From NCBI GenBank assembly GCA_032207245.1, contig CM063499.1:87030318-87094317 (forward strand): a stretch of 64,000 nucleotides of DNA, given 5' to 3'. Position 1 is the stretch's first letter, and the number at the start of each line of letters is the position of its first letter. The notes beneath the pieces were generated by a model. It was not told the origin of the DNA, searched no databases, and saw only the letters and a list, made by a program, of their open reading frames with translations. This DNA is from Pardosa pseudoannulata. Lineage: Eukaryota; Arthropoda; Arachnida; Araneae; Lycosidae. The translations under genes and the position numbers were made by a program. This document shows positions 34,701 through 46,785 of this stretch, in pieces.

Positions 34701-34956
34701 GTAATGGTTTTTTTCTAAATATCTTCTTAATAGCTTGAAGTTTCTTCTTTCCTTATTTGTACAATTAATCTAAGTTGTCTGAATCCATAGATAATCACAT
34801 AAAAAGTTCCTCTTGATTTTACTTTTTCACATTTAATTATACAGGAAACATGATTAATGTTGTTATTGTTTGCACAAATAATATCATATCCAGATTGATG
34901 TAGAATTACATATCTATTCACAAATCTTGACAAAGAAATTTGTATGAAACAGCATA

Positions 34957-35720
34957 CAGTGATCCCTCAATTTTCGCGGTTAATAGGGACTAGAACCTTC
35001 CACAAAAGCTGAGAAATTGTGAAGTAGGATTTGCCCCTAGGAATTTTTATGTATGCAGGTACAAGAAGAATGTTTTAAATATGTAAACAGTATTTATATT
35101 TTACACATTTAAGATAAAAATTACAACAATATAGTATTTACTTAAACATATCTGCTAATTAATAAGGTAAATTACAAAACATTGTAGAGTAATAAACATT
35201 AATCAACTTTGCTTTCTGAGAGAGGCGAAGAGTCTTGTGTTGGTGGTGGTGGAGAGGCTCTGACTCGTAGAAGTTTTAGGCTCACTTGGAGACTGTTCTG
35301 CTGGAGGTGCTGACGGTAGAGCCAGGGGGCTTTACCTTTAAGAGAAACATGGTGATGGGTAGTTGTTGTCTTTGTTTTCCTTTTCCTTCTAAATTCCCCT
35401 GTATAAGGACATAGCCCCATCAATACGATTGCTGAACTTGGCAGCTCAATCCATATTGTCGTCAATGTCTTGTGCAAATTCTTGCCATGTTGCACAATTG
35501 TTTCAGATTCTCCAGGGTAAGGCCACACTTTTCAGTTTGTTCTTTGTCTTCCTCTTCATTGTCTTCCCCAGTTGCAGACTTTGTCATCTCAAGAGCATGT
35601 TGTATGTACTCTAAGTCAACTCGTCTCTTTGTTTGACATGTAGAGATCCTTGTCTGTCATGCATCAAAATGAAACAATGTAGCTGCCGACATGAAATTTT
35701 TGTTTAGCTAGCATCTCGTT
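34957..35720 (-). mobile_element. pogo/Tigger-type remnant, one end only
   Basis: TA then CAGTGATCCCTCAATTTTCG, GGTTAATAGGGACTAGAACC and GTGAAGTAGGATTTGCCCC form a recognisable Tigger-class terminus. Inside, the minus strand gives broken pieces such as EKCGLTLENLKQL and ICTRH that fit a Tigger transposase tail, scattered over three frames. No right terminus was found. Confidence 0.6.
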
Positions 35721-35843
35721 TCACAACCTTGGATTTATATTTTATAAAAATAAGGTTTTATAAAAAAATTTTTTTTTTTACTTTTCCATTTATTGTTACT
35801 CTTTCTTGGAAACATTTAATGAAAATGCTTTCTTCTTTATCAG

Positions 35844-35950
35844 GATTTAATGGACTGTCATGAGAAGTTAAAACTTCAAGCAAAAGAGCTTAAAGATGCA
35901 TTAGGCCAAAGAAAACTGGCGATGGCAGAATATGCTGAAGTCAGTGACAA
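35844..35950 (+). CDS. gek: MRCK exon 11: KELK coiled-coil segment
   Basis: Thirty-five codons plus two bases. QAKELKDALGQRKLAMAEYA is the KELK motif after which the MRCK/DMPK coiled-coil domain is named, and it is strongly conserved with the vertebrate proteins. Acceptor TTTATCAG, donor GTAAGT (split Lys codon AA|G). Confidence 0.95.
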
Positions 35951-37569
35951 GTAAGTTTTGACTTGTTTCTATTTTCAGCATTTGTGTTTTTAGGGATACA
36001 TAAATTGGATGTAGGATTATATATAATAAGAAAGAAATAAGTCAAAATTTTAATTAATAAAGGAAGTAAATCATTTAAAGCAAAGTAAATCTTGCATTTT
36101 AACTGTCATCAGATTTAATTTTAAATTCATACTGAAATATCACTGTAACATCCCCCACACACACACACTCCAGGGGCCATGTTGTAATACCACCCTGTTC
36201 TGGTGCATTATGCTTGCGTGGGACCTGCCCACCTACTTTTACTATGTTCGTATATCACCGCTGGGAGGCATGGTCTAAATAAATCCTCCAAAGTTTTAGA
36301 CAGACAACACAAATTTTATTTACAAGATTTATGAAACATTAGAGTAAAATCAAAATATCATATTTAGAACCTCAGAGCCTTCATGAGTCATAAAGGATAA
36401 ATCGAGCATTTCTTTAAGTCCAAACATAAAACCATCGTCATGTTCTCTCACATCGAACAGAGAGATGTCTTTAAGTCACAGGCCCAAATCCAACTCTTTT
36501 CTTCTCATCTTCTCCCCTTTCCTCGGGGGCGGAGGTGTCTGCATTTCTTGCAACTTGATCCCTGCTGAAAAGAGAAGTTGGTTGGTTGGTTGGTTGAGGT
36601 TTTTTGGCACAAGATCCAGGCAAGGATATGCTGCACCATACGAAAGAGTAAGATTCTAAAGCACAAAAAAAATATATATAATTTAAAAGACACTATCAAG
36701 TGCTTAAAATACAAATACTAGTAAAACACAATGTAAAGGGTCAAATTAAAACACTTTTTTTTAAAAATTAAACAAGGTTAAAAATATCGATGTGAATCAG
36801 GAATTCAAAAAGTTTTGGGTGGGTGGGGGCACGCTCAAAAGTTCACTCAGATTGGGATGAAAGGTTTTAAAATATATGTTGTAAAATCGTGTAAAAGCCA
36901 CACATGAAGTTAAAATATGATGAACGGTGAGATGAGTGTGACAGGAAGAACATTGTGGAGCAGGCTCAGCCAAAAGTAAATGTTTAGGAGTGAGTCATAT
37001 AAGACCAATGCGAAGACATGTTAAAATAACATCGAATTTCTGATTCGGAAAACATGGCCAAAATGATATCGATGGTCTTAGAGCTTGAAGCGAGAAGTTG
37101 AGTTGTCCGGATGTACTGCTGGCCTGCAAAAACACAACCGAGTGCATCCGAAGAACCTTATCAGCCCACCCACCCTTAGGCGGCCATCTCCAGTTTTAAG
37201 GAATGCCCAGTGAAAGGGGTCAATGAGGGCAATTTTGCCAAAAATAAGAAAGGTATATACATGTGAACACTGGTCGTGCAGTCTAAATTCCTTACAATCA
37301 CCTTAAAGTGAAAAAAAATGAAAATGGTATAAAAGTCTTGTATTAGATTACCTTTTAGAAATAACTTCAGTTTCCCCTTAGAGATGGTATTTGACTGATT
37401 GTCATAAATTTCTTTTATTTTAAATTATTTTTACTGTTTCTTTAATTAGTAAATGCGTTAACTTTTTCATATTACTGTTTTTCTCAGTTATAAAATTTAT
37501 AAAATTAGTGTGAGATTCCGATATTTATAAAAAGTGTTTTGGATTTATAGTGTGTATAGATTTAAAATT
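35951..37569 (+). other. intron 11, 5' part with an unclassified insertion
   Basis: 36150-37310 is richer in G+C than its surroundings and contains a CA run (36160), a (GTTG)5 run at 36577-36596, and GGCACAAGATCCAGGCAAGG, probably an old retroelement. There is only one copy in the window, so no boundaries can be set. Nothing coding was recognised. Confidence 0.4.
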
Positions 37570-37583
37570 CCACCAATAGTATG

Positions 37584-37909
37584 CCGAACGGTTAGGGTGC
37601 TGACCTTCAGAACCGGAGTTCGTGGGTTGGAATCCCACTGTGGCATGGATGGCCATTTGGAATCGGCTTTAAGCTGTAGGTTCCGGTCTCATTAGGCCGA
37701 ACGATGGCCGAATGGTTAGGGTGCTGGCCTTCGGAACCGGAGTTCGTGGGTTCGAATCCCACTATGGCATGGATGTTCGTAGCCGTTCGGAATCGGCTTT
37801 AAGCAGTAGGTCCCGGTCTCATTAGCCCTCGTGTGCAAAAAGTAGACCGTAGCACTCCACAACCAAACGGTGTTCCAAAAAGTAGACCATAGCACTCCAA
37901 CCAACCCAT
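37584..37909 (+). mobile_element. SINE-1 (outer copy), split by a second SINE-1
   Basis: Head ATGCCGAACGGTTAGGGTGC, B box GGGTTGGAATCCC, and body to CGGTCTCATTAG near 37695; the 3' end resumes near 37870 (GTGTTCCAAAAAGTAGACC, CACTCCAACCAACCCA). TCCACCAATAGTATG is duplicated exactly at 37569-37583 and 37909-37923, showing that both halves belong to one insertion. Confidence 0.93.
37703..37868 (+). mobile_element. SINE-1 (inner copy), nearly consensus
   Basis: GATGGCCGAATGGTTAGGG (A box), GGTTCGAATCCC (B box), GTAGGTCCCGGTCTCATTAG, and end CACTCCACAACCAAAC. It lies inside the outer SINE-1. It is close to the family consensus and so younger than its host. No clear target duplication was made out, so unequal recombination between two copies is also possible. 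Confidence 0.9.
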
Positions 37910-37923
37910 CCACCAATAGTATG

Positions 37924-38922
37924 GATTTTATGTGTCTCTTTTGTGTTGGCTTCCGGCTATAGATTCTGATAGAATTTATGTAGTAAAAAAATAGTTGACT
38001 ATAAATTGTCATAACCAAAGCTTTTTCAATTTTCCATATTATTTTCAGAATGATGTTTCATGGGGTTATAAATCAATTTAATATCCCAGAATAAATTATT
38101 TTCAATTAAATGGAGAATAAATCATTTTTAGCTCATGATATTTATTATAATATTGAAAAACTATAGCCGAAAGGCTTTTTTAATAAAGAGATCTTATTTG
38201 GTTGCAGGATTAACTTCTGAGGAAATTGATTGAATAAATGATTAATTTCTTAGTTTCTCTTCTGTTTAATACAAATATGATCTTAATAAGACTTGAAGGT
38301 GAGGCTCTCTCTGCCTCTCTCTTCTTTTTTCATGGAAGAATGAGGGTTCTAGTGTTTTATAGAATTTGTCAACCTATCGGAGACTTGAATGAACATATTT
38401 TTTAAGGAATGGGAAGTGTTGGTTACTCTTGAGCTCCCTGTTGTTGCTAAGGACAGTGTTTTGCCTTCTTTTCTTTCTGGTTGTAAAGTGTAGAAACTAA
38501 AAAGTGCAAATTTAAGTGAAGTTGACCTTTTTAAACACATTTTCTACTCTTATGACTACTAACTCATTTATGCTGTTTTTCCAATGCTCATTTTTAATGT
38601 TTCTTAATAGTTCATATCACTCTATAAATAAAACAATATTTTAGACAATATTTCTTTCCATAAATCTATTTTCTGGTTAGTTTGCAGCTTATTTGCTTCT
38701 TTAAATCAAACAGTAGTATATTAGCCAAAAAATAAGCAAAATACCCTTTTAAAACTTGTTGTGTCCTTCTAATAAATATAGTTCAGCTTTGCTTCAAGTA
38801 TAAATACATTAATCCAAATTAGAATAGTTTCATAGAATAGTAAATAGCTTTCTGAAATATATTCATTGTCTCATATCAGGAGATGTTAATCCTTTATTAA
38901 GAAACTACAGTTTTTTCAATAG
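37924..38922 (+). other. end of intron 11, nothing recognised
   Basis: AT-rich intron sequence before the acceptor of exon 12. Confidence 0.45.
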
Positions 38923-39058
38923 GTTATCTGAGCTGAGGGCCCAGAAACAGAAATTATCTCGGCAGGTCCGAGATAAAGAAGAAGAATTAGAAAATGCAAT
39001 GCAGAAAATTGACATTCTACGTCAAGATCTCAGGAAAGCTGAAAAATTTCGCAGAGAG
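38923..39058 (+). CDS. gek: MRCK exon 12: coiled coil
   Basis: One base completing Lys and 45 codons, ending in phase 0. It reads [20 protein letters not shown] and continues to [20 protein letters not shown] matches the conserved QKLARHVRDKEEE of vertebrate MRCK. Acceptor CAATAG, donor GTAAGG. The following intron is nearly all transposon. Confidence 0.95.
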
Positions 39059-39763
39059 GTAAGGCATATTTCTTTTAATAAAATATTTTTTTTGTAAAAT
39101 TTAATTGAATCATGCGTATGGCATGAGATATGCAAGATGGACTTTTTCATGAAAAAACAGAAGCAATTGGACTCTTGGATTAAGGCTCTTTTCTTTATTT
39201 TAATATAAATTAAAATTAAGAAAATTAACCTTTTCACAGCGGGAATTTTGTTGACATTCATGCAGATAAAGACGGGAGAGTAAACTCTAGTGCTTTCCCC
39301 CCTTTGAGCACGGGTTCCACACTTCCACTCTTCACAACAATAAGCAAACACTGACCTTTTTACTGCCCACATAGCAGATGGTTTTTTTCTCCGGAAAAAT
39401 TTTTCCCTACTACAATTATCCCTCTATTCAGAGGGAAAAACTCGTAGAGCGATCTTCAATACCCCATCCTATGTTTATTTGGAATACCATATTCAGTGAA
39501 ATTGGACAAAAAACAATGCCTGACATAATTTTAAAATTATGAAAGAGGAAATTGTCCTACATATACAAATATTTCGTACTTTGTATTGGGAGAGATGTTA
39601 ATGGAAATTTTCAAAGGAATGTGAAGAAATATAAGAATATTTACATTGTAGTAATAATATACAGAAAGATGAAACTATAATTATTAAAGCATAAAAGCTA
39701 TTACGAAATTTTTAAATTTATTTTTATGTGCTCATTTACGAATTTACGTAATAGTTTCATTAA

Positions 39764-39984
39764 CACTAGATTGCCCAAGGAAGTCATTCCGACTGTTTTT
39801 AATTTCAATCAGAAAAACAATTATGTATATAATGACACAGTTTCTTAAAATTTCATACAACATTAATAACTGCATTCATATATTGTACAAAATGTCACAC
39901 ATTTTTAAGGTATTGTCATTGTATAAATGTTTTTCTAATTAAAATTAAAAAGCAGTCTAAATGACTTCATTGGGCAATCTAGTG
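39764..39984. mobile_element. piggyBac-type MITE, 221 bp
   Basis: TTAA at 39760-39763 and 39985-39988. Perfect-looking ends CACTAGATTGCCCAA and TTGGGCAATCTAGTG, followed by AAGTCATT/AATGACTTCATT inner repeats. It shares the CACTAGA start with the elements at 27800 and 57228. No coding content. Confidence 0.9.
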
Positions 39985-41000
39985 TTAATGACATTGAGAC
40001 ATTTTATCTTATGTGATAGAATTTCTAATTTGATACACCGAAAATATGACAAAAAATTTACCTAAAAATAAGTGCTATCAGAATAAAAAATAAAATTTTA
40101 ATATATATAAAGATATTTTATTTGATTATATTTAGATATTTTTTAAGTTGCACAACATCGACAACGCTTACAAATCATTAATATACATTACATTAAAATA
40201 TATAGGTATTAATAGGTATATTATATAGATTAGGTTACATTAAAATTTATAAGTGCACAAGATTTAGTATATAATGAATAAAATCAACCAATATTAAGGT
40301 AAGATATTTTAAAATTAATTTTGTAGATATTTTGTATCTCTTTTTGAAGAATTTAGTTATCTATTTAATTAAAGATAAAATTGTATCAACTAATATTAGA
40401 ATCTATGGTGCACATCCTAAGTAAAATACTTAACCCCCAGGTCCCAACCCAATTTTTCTATCCCCTCCCTCCCAAATTTGTAAGTATCTTAGAGCATAAT
40501 CACATTCATATAAAATTATAACCTTAAATTAGAAAACAGATTTTAATAGTATTTTGTTTTTATTTCCTTATTACCCACAGTTGTAAAACTAATTACTGAA
40601 TTAGAAATTAAATAAGCACAAAAACAAATAGATAAAGCATAATCATTGATTTGAAGGCAAAGGTAGGCAAATTATCGATAAAATTATCATCTATCACCCT
40701 TTCTCCTGCAATGCGTAGATGAATGTGTAAAAAAAAAAATAAGTAAAACTATGAATTAGGCACTCTGGGCACATGTCCTAGGCACGAAAATTTGTGCAGT
40801 ATAAATACTAGGAAAATTCTATTAATAATTTATTTAAAAGGCCACCTACAGTATGTGAATTTGATAGTATAAAAATAAACTGTAACATTTGAATTGTAAC
40901 GTTTTCACCTTCCAAACTGGATTGTGTCCTGGATACGAATATTACTACTTAGTCAGGCCTTTAATGTAATTACTAACTTTCTTAGCTATTTTTTTTTTAA

Positions 41001-41695
41001 CCCTTTAAAGGTCACCAAAATAAATTCATAGAAATTTAATGTAATTTGTTTATAAATGTTATCTATGAACCTTGTAAATGTAAAATATATAAATTTTCTT
41101 TACATTCCTTAGAACGGTTTGACTTAGATGATACCTAAGGAAGTTTTGAGGAGTGGTTTAACTGACTAACCCCTCCCCTTTTAGAGCTTGAACATTATGC
41201 CTTTTTAAATGTTTAACTATATTGGAAGAACAAAAATGATAATCCTTAAACTGGTATAATAAATAAATAGCTTAACAGCTTATAAGTGTTTGTATAGATA
41301 CTTTTATTTGGGGTCATAAGTAAGATAAATTGAATTACTGACTTCTCAAGTACAGAAAGTTTAAATACGTATATTTCAAAAGAAAAAAAAAAGATAAATG
41401 TAGAACTATCATCTGTTATAAATTTAAAACGTCAAAAACATAATATGTATATATAAATATATATATATATGTATATGTATATAAAAAATCAAAAACTCAT
41501 CCATGTCACCGAAAAGTTTTTTTTTTATTGCAGAAACTCTTGATTCTACATCATTGGCTTCCATACATCACAGATGTATGAGATTGGAGCCGTAAGTAAT
41601 TATAAAAAGATAAAGTAAAGTACTCCAAAAAGTAAAGTTAAAAAAAAAGATGTTTAATAGGTAGTTTTGCTATGAAACTACTGTCCGCTAAAGGG
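41001..41695. mobile_element. TTAA-flanked element, CCCTTTA ends
   Basis: TTAA at 40997-41000 and 41696-41699; starts CCCTTTAAAGGTCACC and ends GTCCGCTAAAGGG. 695 bp, no transposase recognised. Its termini resemble the CCCTTTC elements at 29329 and 63335. Confidence 0.75.
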
Positions 41696-41818
41696 TTAAA
41701 GATACCTACATACTAATATTGAACATACCATTTATTATACAAGAAAATTTTCAAATTGATCAATTATTTTTCCCCTTTCTTACTAATATTTAAATTAGCA
41801 TTGAACAATTAATACATA

Positions 41819-41823
<5 letters not shown>

Positions 41824-41860
<37 letters not shown>
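41824..41860. repeat. (TA)n microsatellite
   Basis: About 18 TA units followed by ACACAG. Confidence 0.9.
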
Positions 41861-41861
<1 letters not shown>

Positions 41862-41893
41862 CACAGACAAATAAATCATGTTAAAATAGTCAA

Positions 41894-42085
41894 ATGTTTT
41901 TAAACATGCTATCAATTAATTCTGCATCTCTTTACAAATTTGAAAATTTTGTCTACTATAACAACCGAAATCATATGAATAATAAAATTTCCTTCACCGA
42001 ATTCCTGACAAAATTATCAGGTGCAAATGTAAGAAATACTGTAAAAACTAATAACAATAAAAGTGGTTACTCTTTTAGGGAATGA
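41894..42085 (+). pseudogene. possible piggyBac transposase C-terminal fragment
   Basis: A 63-codon frame with MLSINSASLYKFENFVYYNN and HMNNKISFTEFLTKL. This resembles the helix after the DDE core of piggyBac transposases (L.N...Y, then a short F.EFL..L block). The sequence ends with TAG/TGA stops and no cysteine-rich domain. Plausible, not secure. Confidence 0.4.
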
Positions 42086-42540
42086 CTCAAGGGAATTTCC
42101 CAATTGGGGAGAAATGCACCCCTCCGTAAACTAGAAAATAAAACCAGTGATAGATAACTATGTTTCTGATGACAACTGAACAAACACTGGACAGTTGGTA
42201 TGGGAAGTGCCTGGTTGATATTTCAACCAGAGCCATCTTTTTGTAAACTTCACCTTCTGGTAGATATTTCAACCACCCACCGTGAGAGGGTTAATTTAAT
42301 TGGGTTTAGGTTAATTTTTTATTATATATATATACACACATGCATACATACATGTGTATGTGTATACACACTGTATTTTTTATATGCATATATGTACAGG
42401 CTTTTTCTCAAAAAGTATTTTTATTTAATGTATGTTATCTATTTCAACAAGTCTCTTTTTCTCCTTTTTATTCAGAATATAAAACTATTTGTATAATTCA
42501 CTCCTTTATTTAAAAAAAAAATCTTTGGCTTTGTTTTTAG

Positions 42541-42713
42541 TTTGAAGCTAGAGTGGAAGAAGCACAGTCTGAAGCTACCAAAGAAAGACGCTTAAGAGAG
42601 AGAACTGAAGAATATGCCCATCATTTAGAAGATGAAATGGAAGCTATGAAACAAAGGCACATTGGGAGAGCCCCTAGTCCAGTTCATTTAGAAGCTCTAC
42701 AAGAAGTCAATAG
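42541..42713 (+). CDS. gek: MRCK exon 13: coiled coil
   Basis: Fifty-seven codons plus two bases. It begins FEARVEEAQSEATKERRLRE, continues through ERTEEYAHHLEDEMEAMKQ, and includes a proline-containing break (IGRAPSPVHLEAL) where the rod probably kinks. Acceptor TTTTTAG, donor GTGATT. A hAT-type element lies 34 bp past the donor. Confidence 0.95.
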
Positions 42714-42747
42714 GTGATTCTCTCAAATTTGTCTTTCTTTTCATGGA

Positions 42748-43539
42748 CATGGTTTCTGTGCAACTGGAAAGTCATGGAAAATCATGGATTTAGACAATGG
42801 ATTAATTTTGTCATGGAAAGTCTTGATTTTTCAAGCAAAATGAGTAAAAGTCATGGAAAGTCATGGATCCGCTAAACTACCGATTAAAAAAAAATGCATT
42901 TAAATGTTTAATTCTATTTTTACTTGTCATTTGACTGAAGTTACTGAGTTTGGTATTTATGTATTATCCTATTGACCCTATTGCCAAGTAAAATGTGTTC
43001 ACCAAGGAAACTAAAAACTAGAAAGCTTAATGGGTGGGTAAATGTATATTATTCTGTTTTTTTTTTAAATTGTAGATTAAAATTTTATTAATATTGTAAT
43101 GATTATTTTTTAATAAAAATTAGTGAAGATTTTTGCACAAAATATAAGTTTATCTCTAGGGATATTGTATATAAACATTATAGGGTTATATTTGGCTATT
43201 ATTCGTGGTCACCTGGATAATACCAAAGTACCCTGAATTCAAATTGGAAACATTTGGATTGAAAAATTGCTATAGGATTAAACTTAGGTATGTAGATACA
43301 ACAATTTATTTTTATGTATGTGAGTTTATTAACACTTATAAAGTAAGTTTATAGTTTTTTTATGATAAAATTCCTGTAATTTCTCTAAAAGCATATATTT
43401 TATTTGTATGTACGTCAGAAGTTTTATTCATATATACTTTTAACGAAAGCTTTTTAAAGTCATGGAAAAGGATCTGCGAAATCAGGGAAAGTCTTGAAAA
43501 GTCATGGATTTGAAAAATTTTATTTTGGCAGATACCCTG
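42748..43539 (+). mobile_element. hAT-like non-autonomous element, copy 2
   Basis: Same 0.79-kb element as 16801-17581, over 90% similar by eye. Starts CATGGTTTCTGTGCAACTGG and ends GGCAGATACCCTG, with CATGGA duplicated at 42742-42747 and 43540-43545. It lies only 34 bp past the exon 13 donor. Confidence 0.85.
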
Positions 43540-43562
43540 CATGGAATGAGATGTCCAGAAAG

Positions 43563-43937
43563 TAATATCACTGAATTTTCTAAAACTGAAAAAGCAATAG
43601 GAATTCTATACTATAAATACAAGGTTTGGAGCAAAAGTCATGGCAACAATTTTTTTTTTTCTTGAAGATACCAATCCAATTGGAAAATGTAACATACACA
43701 GGCGAAATGACAAGGTGTTAACTATATGTGTTGACAATGAATAACACCGAAATATCATAGCACTAATTTATTATGGTATATACAGGGCAATATGGCTTTC
43801 AAAGTGCAAAAGAATGACAACACAGTACACATTAAAGTTTACATGACAAACCTGGGCCTAAAGACCCTCAAAGTAGTCCCCTACTACTGTATGTTAGGGC
43901 ATTATTCCTAAGGGCTTTCACTAATTCACTGTGGCAT
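43563..43937. mobile_element. possible mariner-like remnant
   Basis: GTTTGGAGCAAAAGTCATGG near 43625 resembles a mariner-type terminus, and CTCAAAGTAGTCCCCTAC near 43868 resembles antisense mariner coding sequence. There is no second terminus and no usable frame. Low certainty. Confidence 0.3.
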
Positions 43938-43951
43938 TCCATCGTGTTATG

Positions 43952-44118
43952 GCCGAATTGTTAAGGTGCTGGCCTTCGGAACTGGAGTTCGTGGGTTTGA
44001 ATCCCACTACAGCATGGATGTTCATAGCCGTTCAGAATCGGCTTTAAGCAGTAGATCCCAGTCTCATTAGCCCTTGTGTTGCAAAAAGTAGACCGCAGCA
44101 CTCCAAAACCAAACCAAA
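43952..44118 (+). mobile_element. SINE-1, full-length with target duplication
   Basis: GGCCGAATTGTTAAGGTGCT (A-box region), GGGTTTGAATCCC (B box), end CACTCCAAAACCAAACCAAA. TCCATCGTGTTATG is duplicated at 43938-43951 and 44119-44132. Confidence 0.95.
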
Positions 44119-44132
44119 TCCATCGTGTTATG

Positions 44133-46336
44133 ATCACGAGGCTTATAACAAAGTTCAGCAGAGTTGATAGCTTCCAGCAGAGAAAAAAAAAACACAAACT
44201 TGATGAAGGGATTAAAAAAAGACAACTTGATTTTATTTAAAAAAATATAAGAACATCGAACTAGAAAAACTCAAGTTCACACAGTTTACGTTGGAAGGTG
44301 ACCTGATGGTTATGTTGCAACCTCACAACTCCCACACACCGGTAAACATGTGCTGGGTTATATACTTCCTTGGTTGAAAAAATGTGAATATTAATTGGTG
44401 CCAAAATAAAGGTTCTGAGGAAGAATAACTTAAACAGTGACGTCACAATTTAACCAGGGAAAATAAACTGAAAGGAATTTAAGAAGCCTGGTTACATTGT
44501 ACAAAACACGGTTAGTCATCACACAAGATTACCAAATTAAGTTCAGTAAAAAGGGAGGAGAACAGATAATTACCTCAGATTTTAACACATCGCATTTCTC
44601 CCTCAATGAACAGCTATTTTGATGTAAGGTCACTGCTCAACGCAGGTTACTTTCATCTCGCACAATACTCACCAAATGACTGATTTCATAGCAATTGCTG
44701 CACTACTAGCTATCACATAGCATATGTTGTTCTGCATACACATTATGCTTGCAGATCTGCCACACAACCCATATACGTTTGTGATCCATTCACATATCTA
44801 CAAGAAAAAAAATTGCCATGACTTATGTTCCAACTCTTGTACAAAATATACTACAAATTCATACATTAGTACATTACTGCATAATCAAACACTGTTTTTG
44901 GCATAGTCCCCCTGTTCACAATTTCTGGCATGGCCTTCATGTTTTAGATTTATAAAATTGTTAAATACCATCACCTGTATGAAGTTTACTTAAATTATTG
45001 TTATTGTTAAATAATTTGTCCTTGAGATTTTGATGAATATTAAACTTTTTAGAACTCCCCAAAGCTAAAAGAAAAATATTTTTAGAATTACAATGTTATG
45101 TGTCAATAACTCAACAGAAGTAAATGGATGAAATTTTTCATATATATTTTTAAAACTATAAAAGTCATAGTGTATTAACATGAAGAAACATATCTATGTG
45201 CATACTTGATTTTATAATTTACTGCAACATTTAGTGTCATAATAATACATAAGTCCAATTATTTTTGACTGGGATTATGAGAGAGTTTTAGAGAAAATTA
45301 AGGTGAAAATGGTTTTCAAATTAAATTTTTACTATAATAAATAAAGTTTATTTTAATAGTATCGCTATTGATAAGACATTCAAATGAATTTATTTATCTG
45401 GAGGATTCTAAGAAAAGGAATAAGTATATTTAAACTTTGCTATAATTTTTTTACAATTTTTGAAAAATATCGGGGGAAATAATTTATCTGAAATGAAGAT
45501 TACCAGAAATATTTCTTTGTTAATTATTAAATTTTTTAAAGTTACTTTCTGATTCACTAATATTGAAATATTTAATGCTATTGAATATACTCTATATATT
45601 AAGACTATACTATATCTGTATAAGTATTGACTATATATTAAAAGAAATATACTCGTACTTGAGTATATTTCTTTTTCAAATGACATATTACTGATTTTTT
45701 GCTGTGTAACTTTAAACTATTTGTTATCTATTCTTATCTATTACAAATGCAAATTCCTATTTTTGTTTTGATTCAGGAATCCTGTTTATTAACGTTATGC
45801 TAATCTTGGAATATTTTAATTAAAAGTGTAACAGAATTTTTATTTGCAATAAATTTTAACCCTTAATTTGACAAGATGTTTTTTCAAATATTTTTTAATT
45901 TCTGTTATTTTCCCATGTCTGTATAGACATTAGGATCTCTGTAAAATAAGCAAAAAAATTTATATCATTTTCCATTTTTGAGATAATTATTGTCTGCTGT
46001 GGTGAACACTGACAATTATGTTATATAGTAGTTATACATGTCTGGTGTAGTGACTAGACTTAGCCAAATTAAGGGTTAATCATTGTATTTTGATATTTCA
46101 ATGTTATAAAGTCTGCATAAAAATGCTAAAATTTGATTTTTTAAAATCAATTTTTTTTTGGTTCAGGAAATTCTTCATTTACTTTTTATTCTTTTATAAG
46201 ATTATTTATTTACAATTGTTTTCATAATTTACCACAATAAATGGTCTTATTTAAAAATATTATTTGAATTTAAAATAATTTCAATAATTAAGTGTTTTTA
46301 ATGTTTAAAATTCTAACTATCAGTATTCTTATTAAG
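44133..46336 (+). other. intron 13, 3' part, nothing classified
   Basis: 44150-44720 has more balanced composition, like an old LTR or LINE insertion, but has no repeat partner in the window. The rest is AT-rich with no recognisable feature. Confidence 0.4.
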
Positions 46337-46478
46337 GTTAAAAATTGAACTAGAAAGAATGGAGTTGCGTAGAAATGAAGCCTTAACTGAGCAACAAGCA
46401 AGGCACCATGTTGATATCACAGCACTTCATGAGCAACTTCAGGAAGCTGATTTGACTATCGAAGCTATGGAAAGAGAG
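46337..46478 (+). CDS. gek: MRCK exon 14: coiled coil
   Basis: One base completing Arg and 47 codons: LKIELERMELRRNEALTEQQ then HEQLQEADLTIEAMERE. Acceptor TATTAAG, donor GTTAAA, the weakest donor of the set. It is accepted because the frame and the next exon require it. A leaky donor here could allow skipping, which would break the frame (142 bp). Confidence 0.92.
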
Positions 46479-46785
46479 GTTAAAGTTTTTTAAAGTTTTT
46501 AATTAACTGTTAAGGTTACACTGTTATTCAATTGATTTATGGTAGTCTCAGTATTAATTATACATTTACTTTTTAATTCATGTAAATATATTTTTAGTAA
46601 TGCTATAAGTTCTATCTTTTATTTAAATAAGAGGTTTACAACTTGTAAGGGTTCAAAGACTACACTGGAAAACCTAAGATTGATTGCAGATTGCACTTTC
46701 ATAACAGTCCAATGTTGTTGTAATATATCTGGCAACAGCCAGAATAGAAGAACTCATAATTAAGGGGAATCTGGCAATACCAGAT

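Larger units (their letters stand above)
39229..42290 (+). mobile_element. putative 3.06-kb piggyBac element filling intron 12
   Basis: TTAA at 39225-39228 and 42291-42294. Ends CCTTTTCACAGCGGG and, reverse complemented, CCCTCTCACGGTGGG match at 11 of 15 positions. A decayed piggyBac-like peptide lies near the right end (41894-42085), which fits. Two further TTAA elements are nested inside. The assignment is inferred from termini that are only moderately similar. Confidence 0.55.

Noticed and set aside
35199..35528. 109-codon minus-strand frame as a separate protein
   Set aside because: Frame-shifted reading of a Tigger transposase tail; true pieces lie in other frames.
37703..37868. tRNA gene suggested by perfect A- and B-box motifs
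   Set aside because: The same head occurs in a dozen dispersed copies joined to a non-tRNA body and AACC tail with target duplications; no cloverleaf acceptor stem. It is a SINE.
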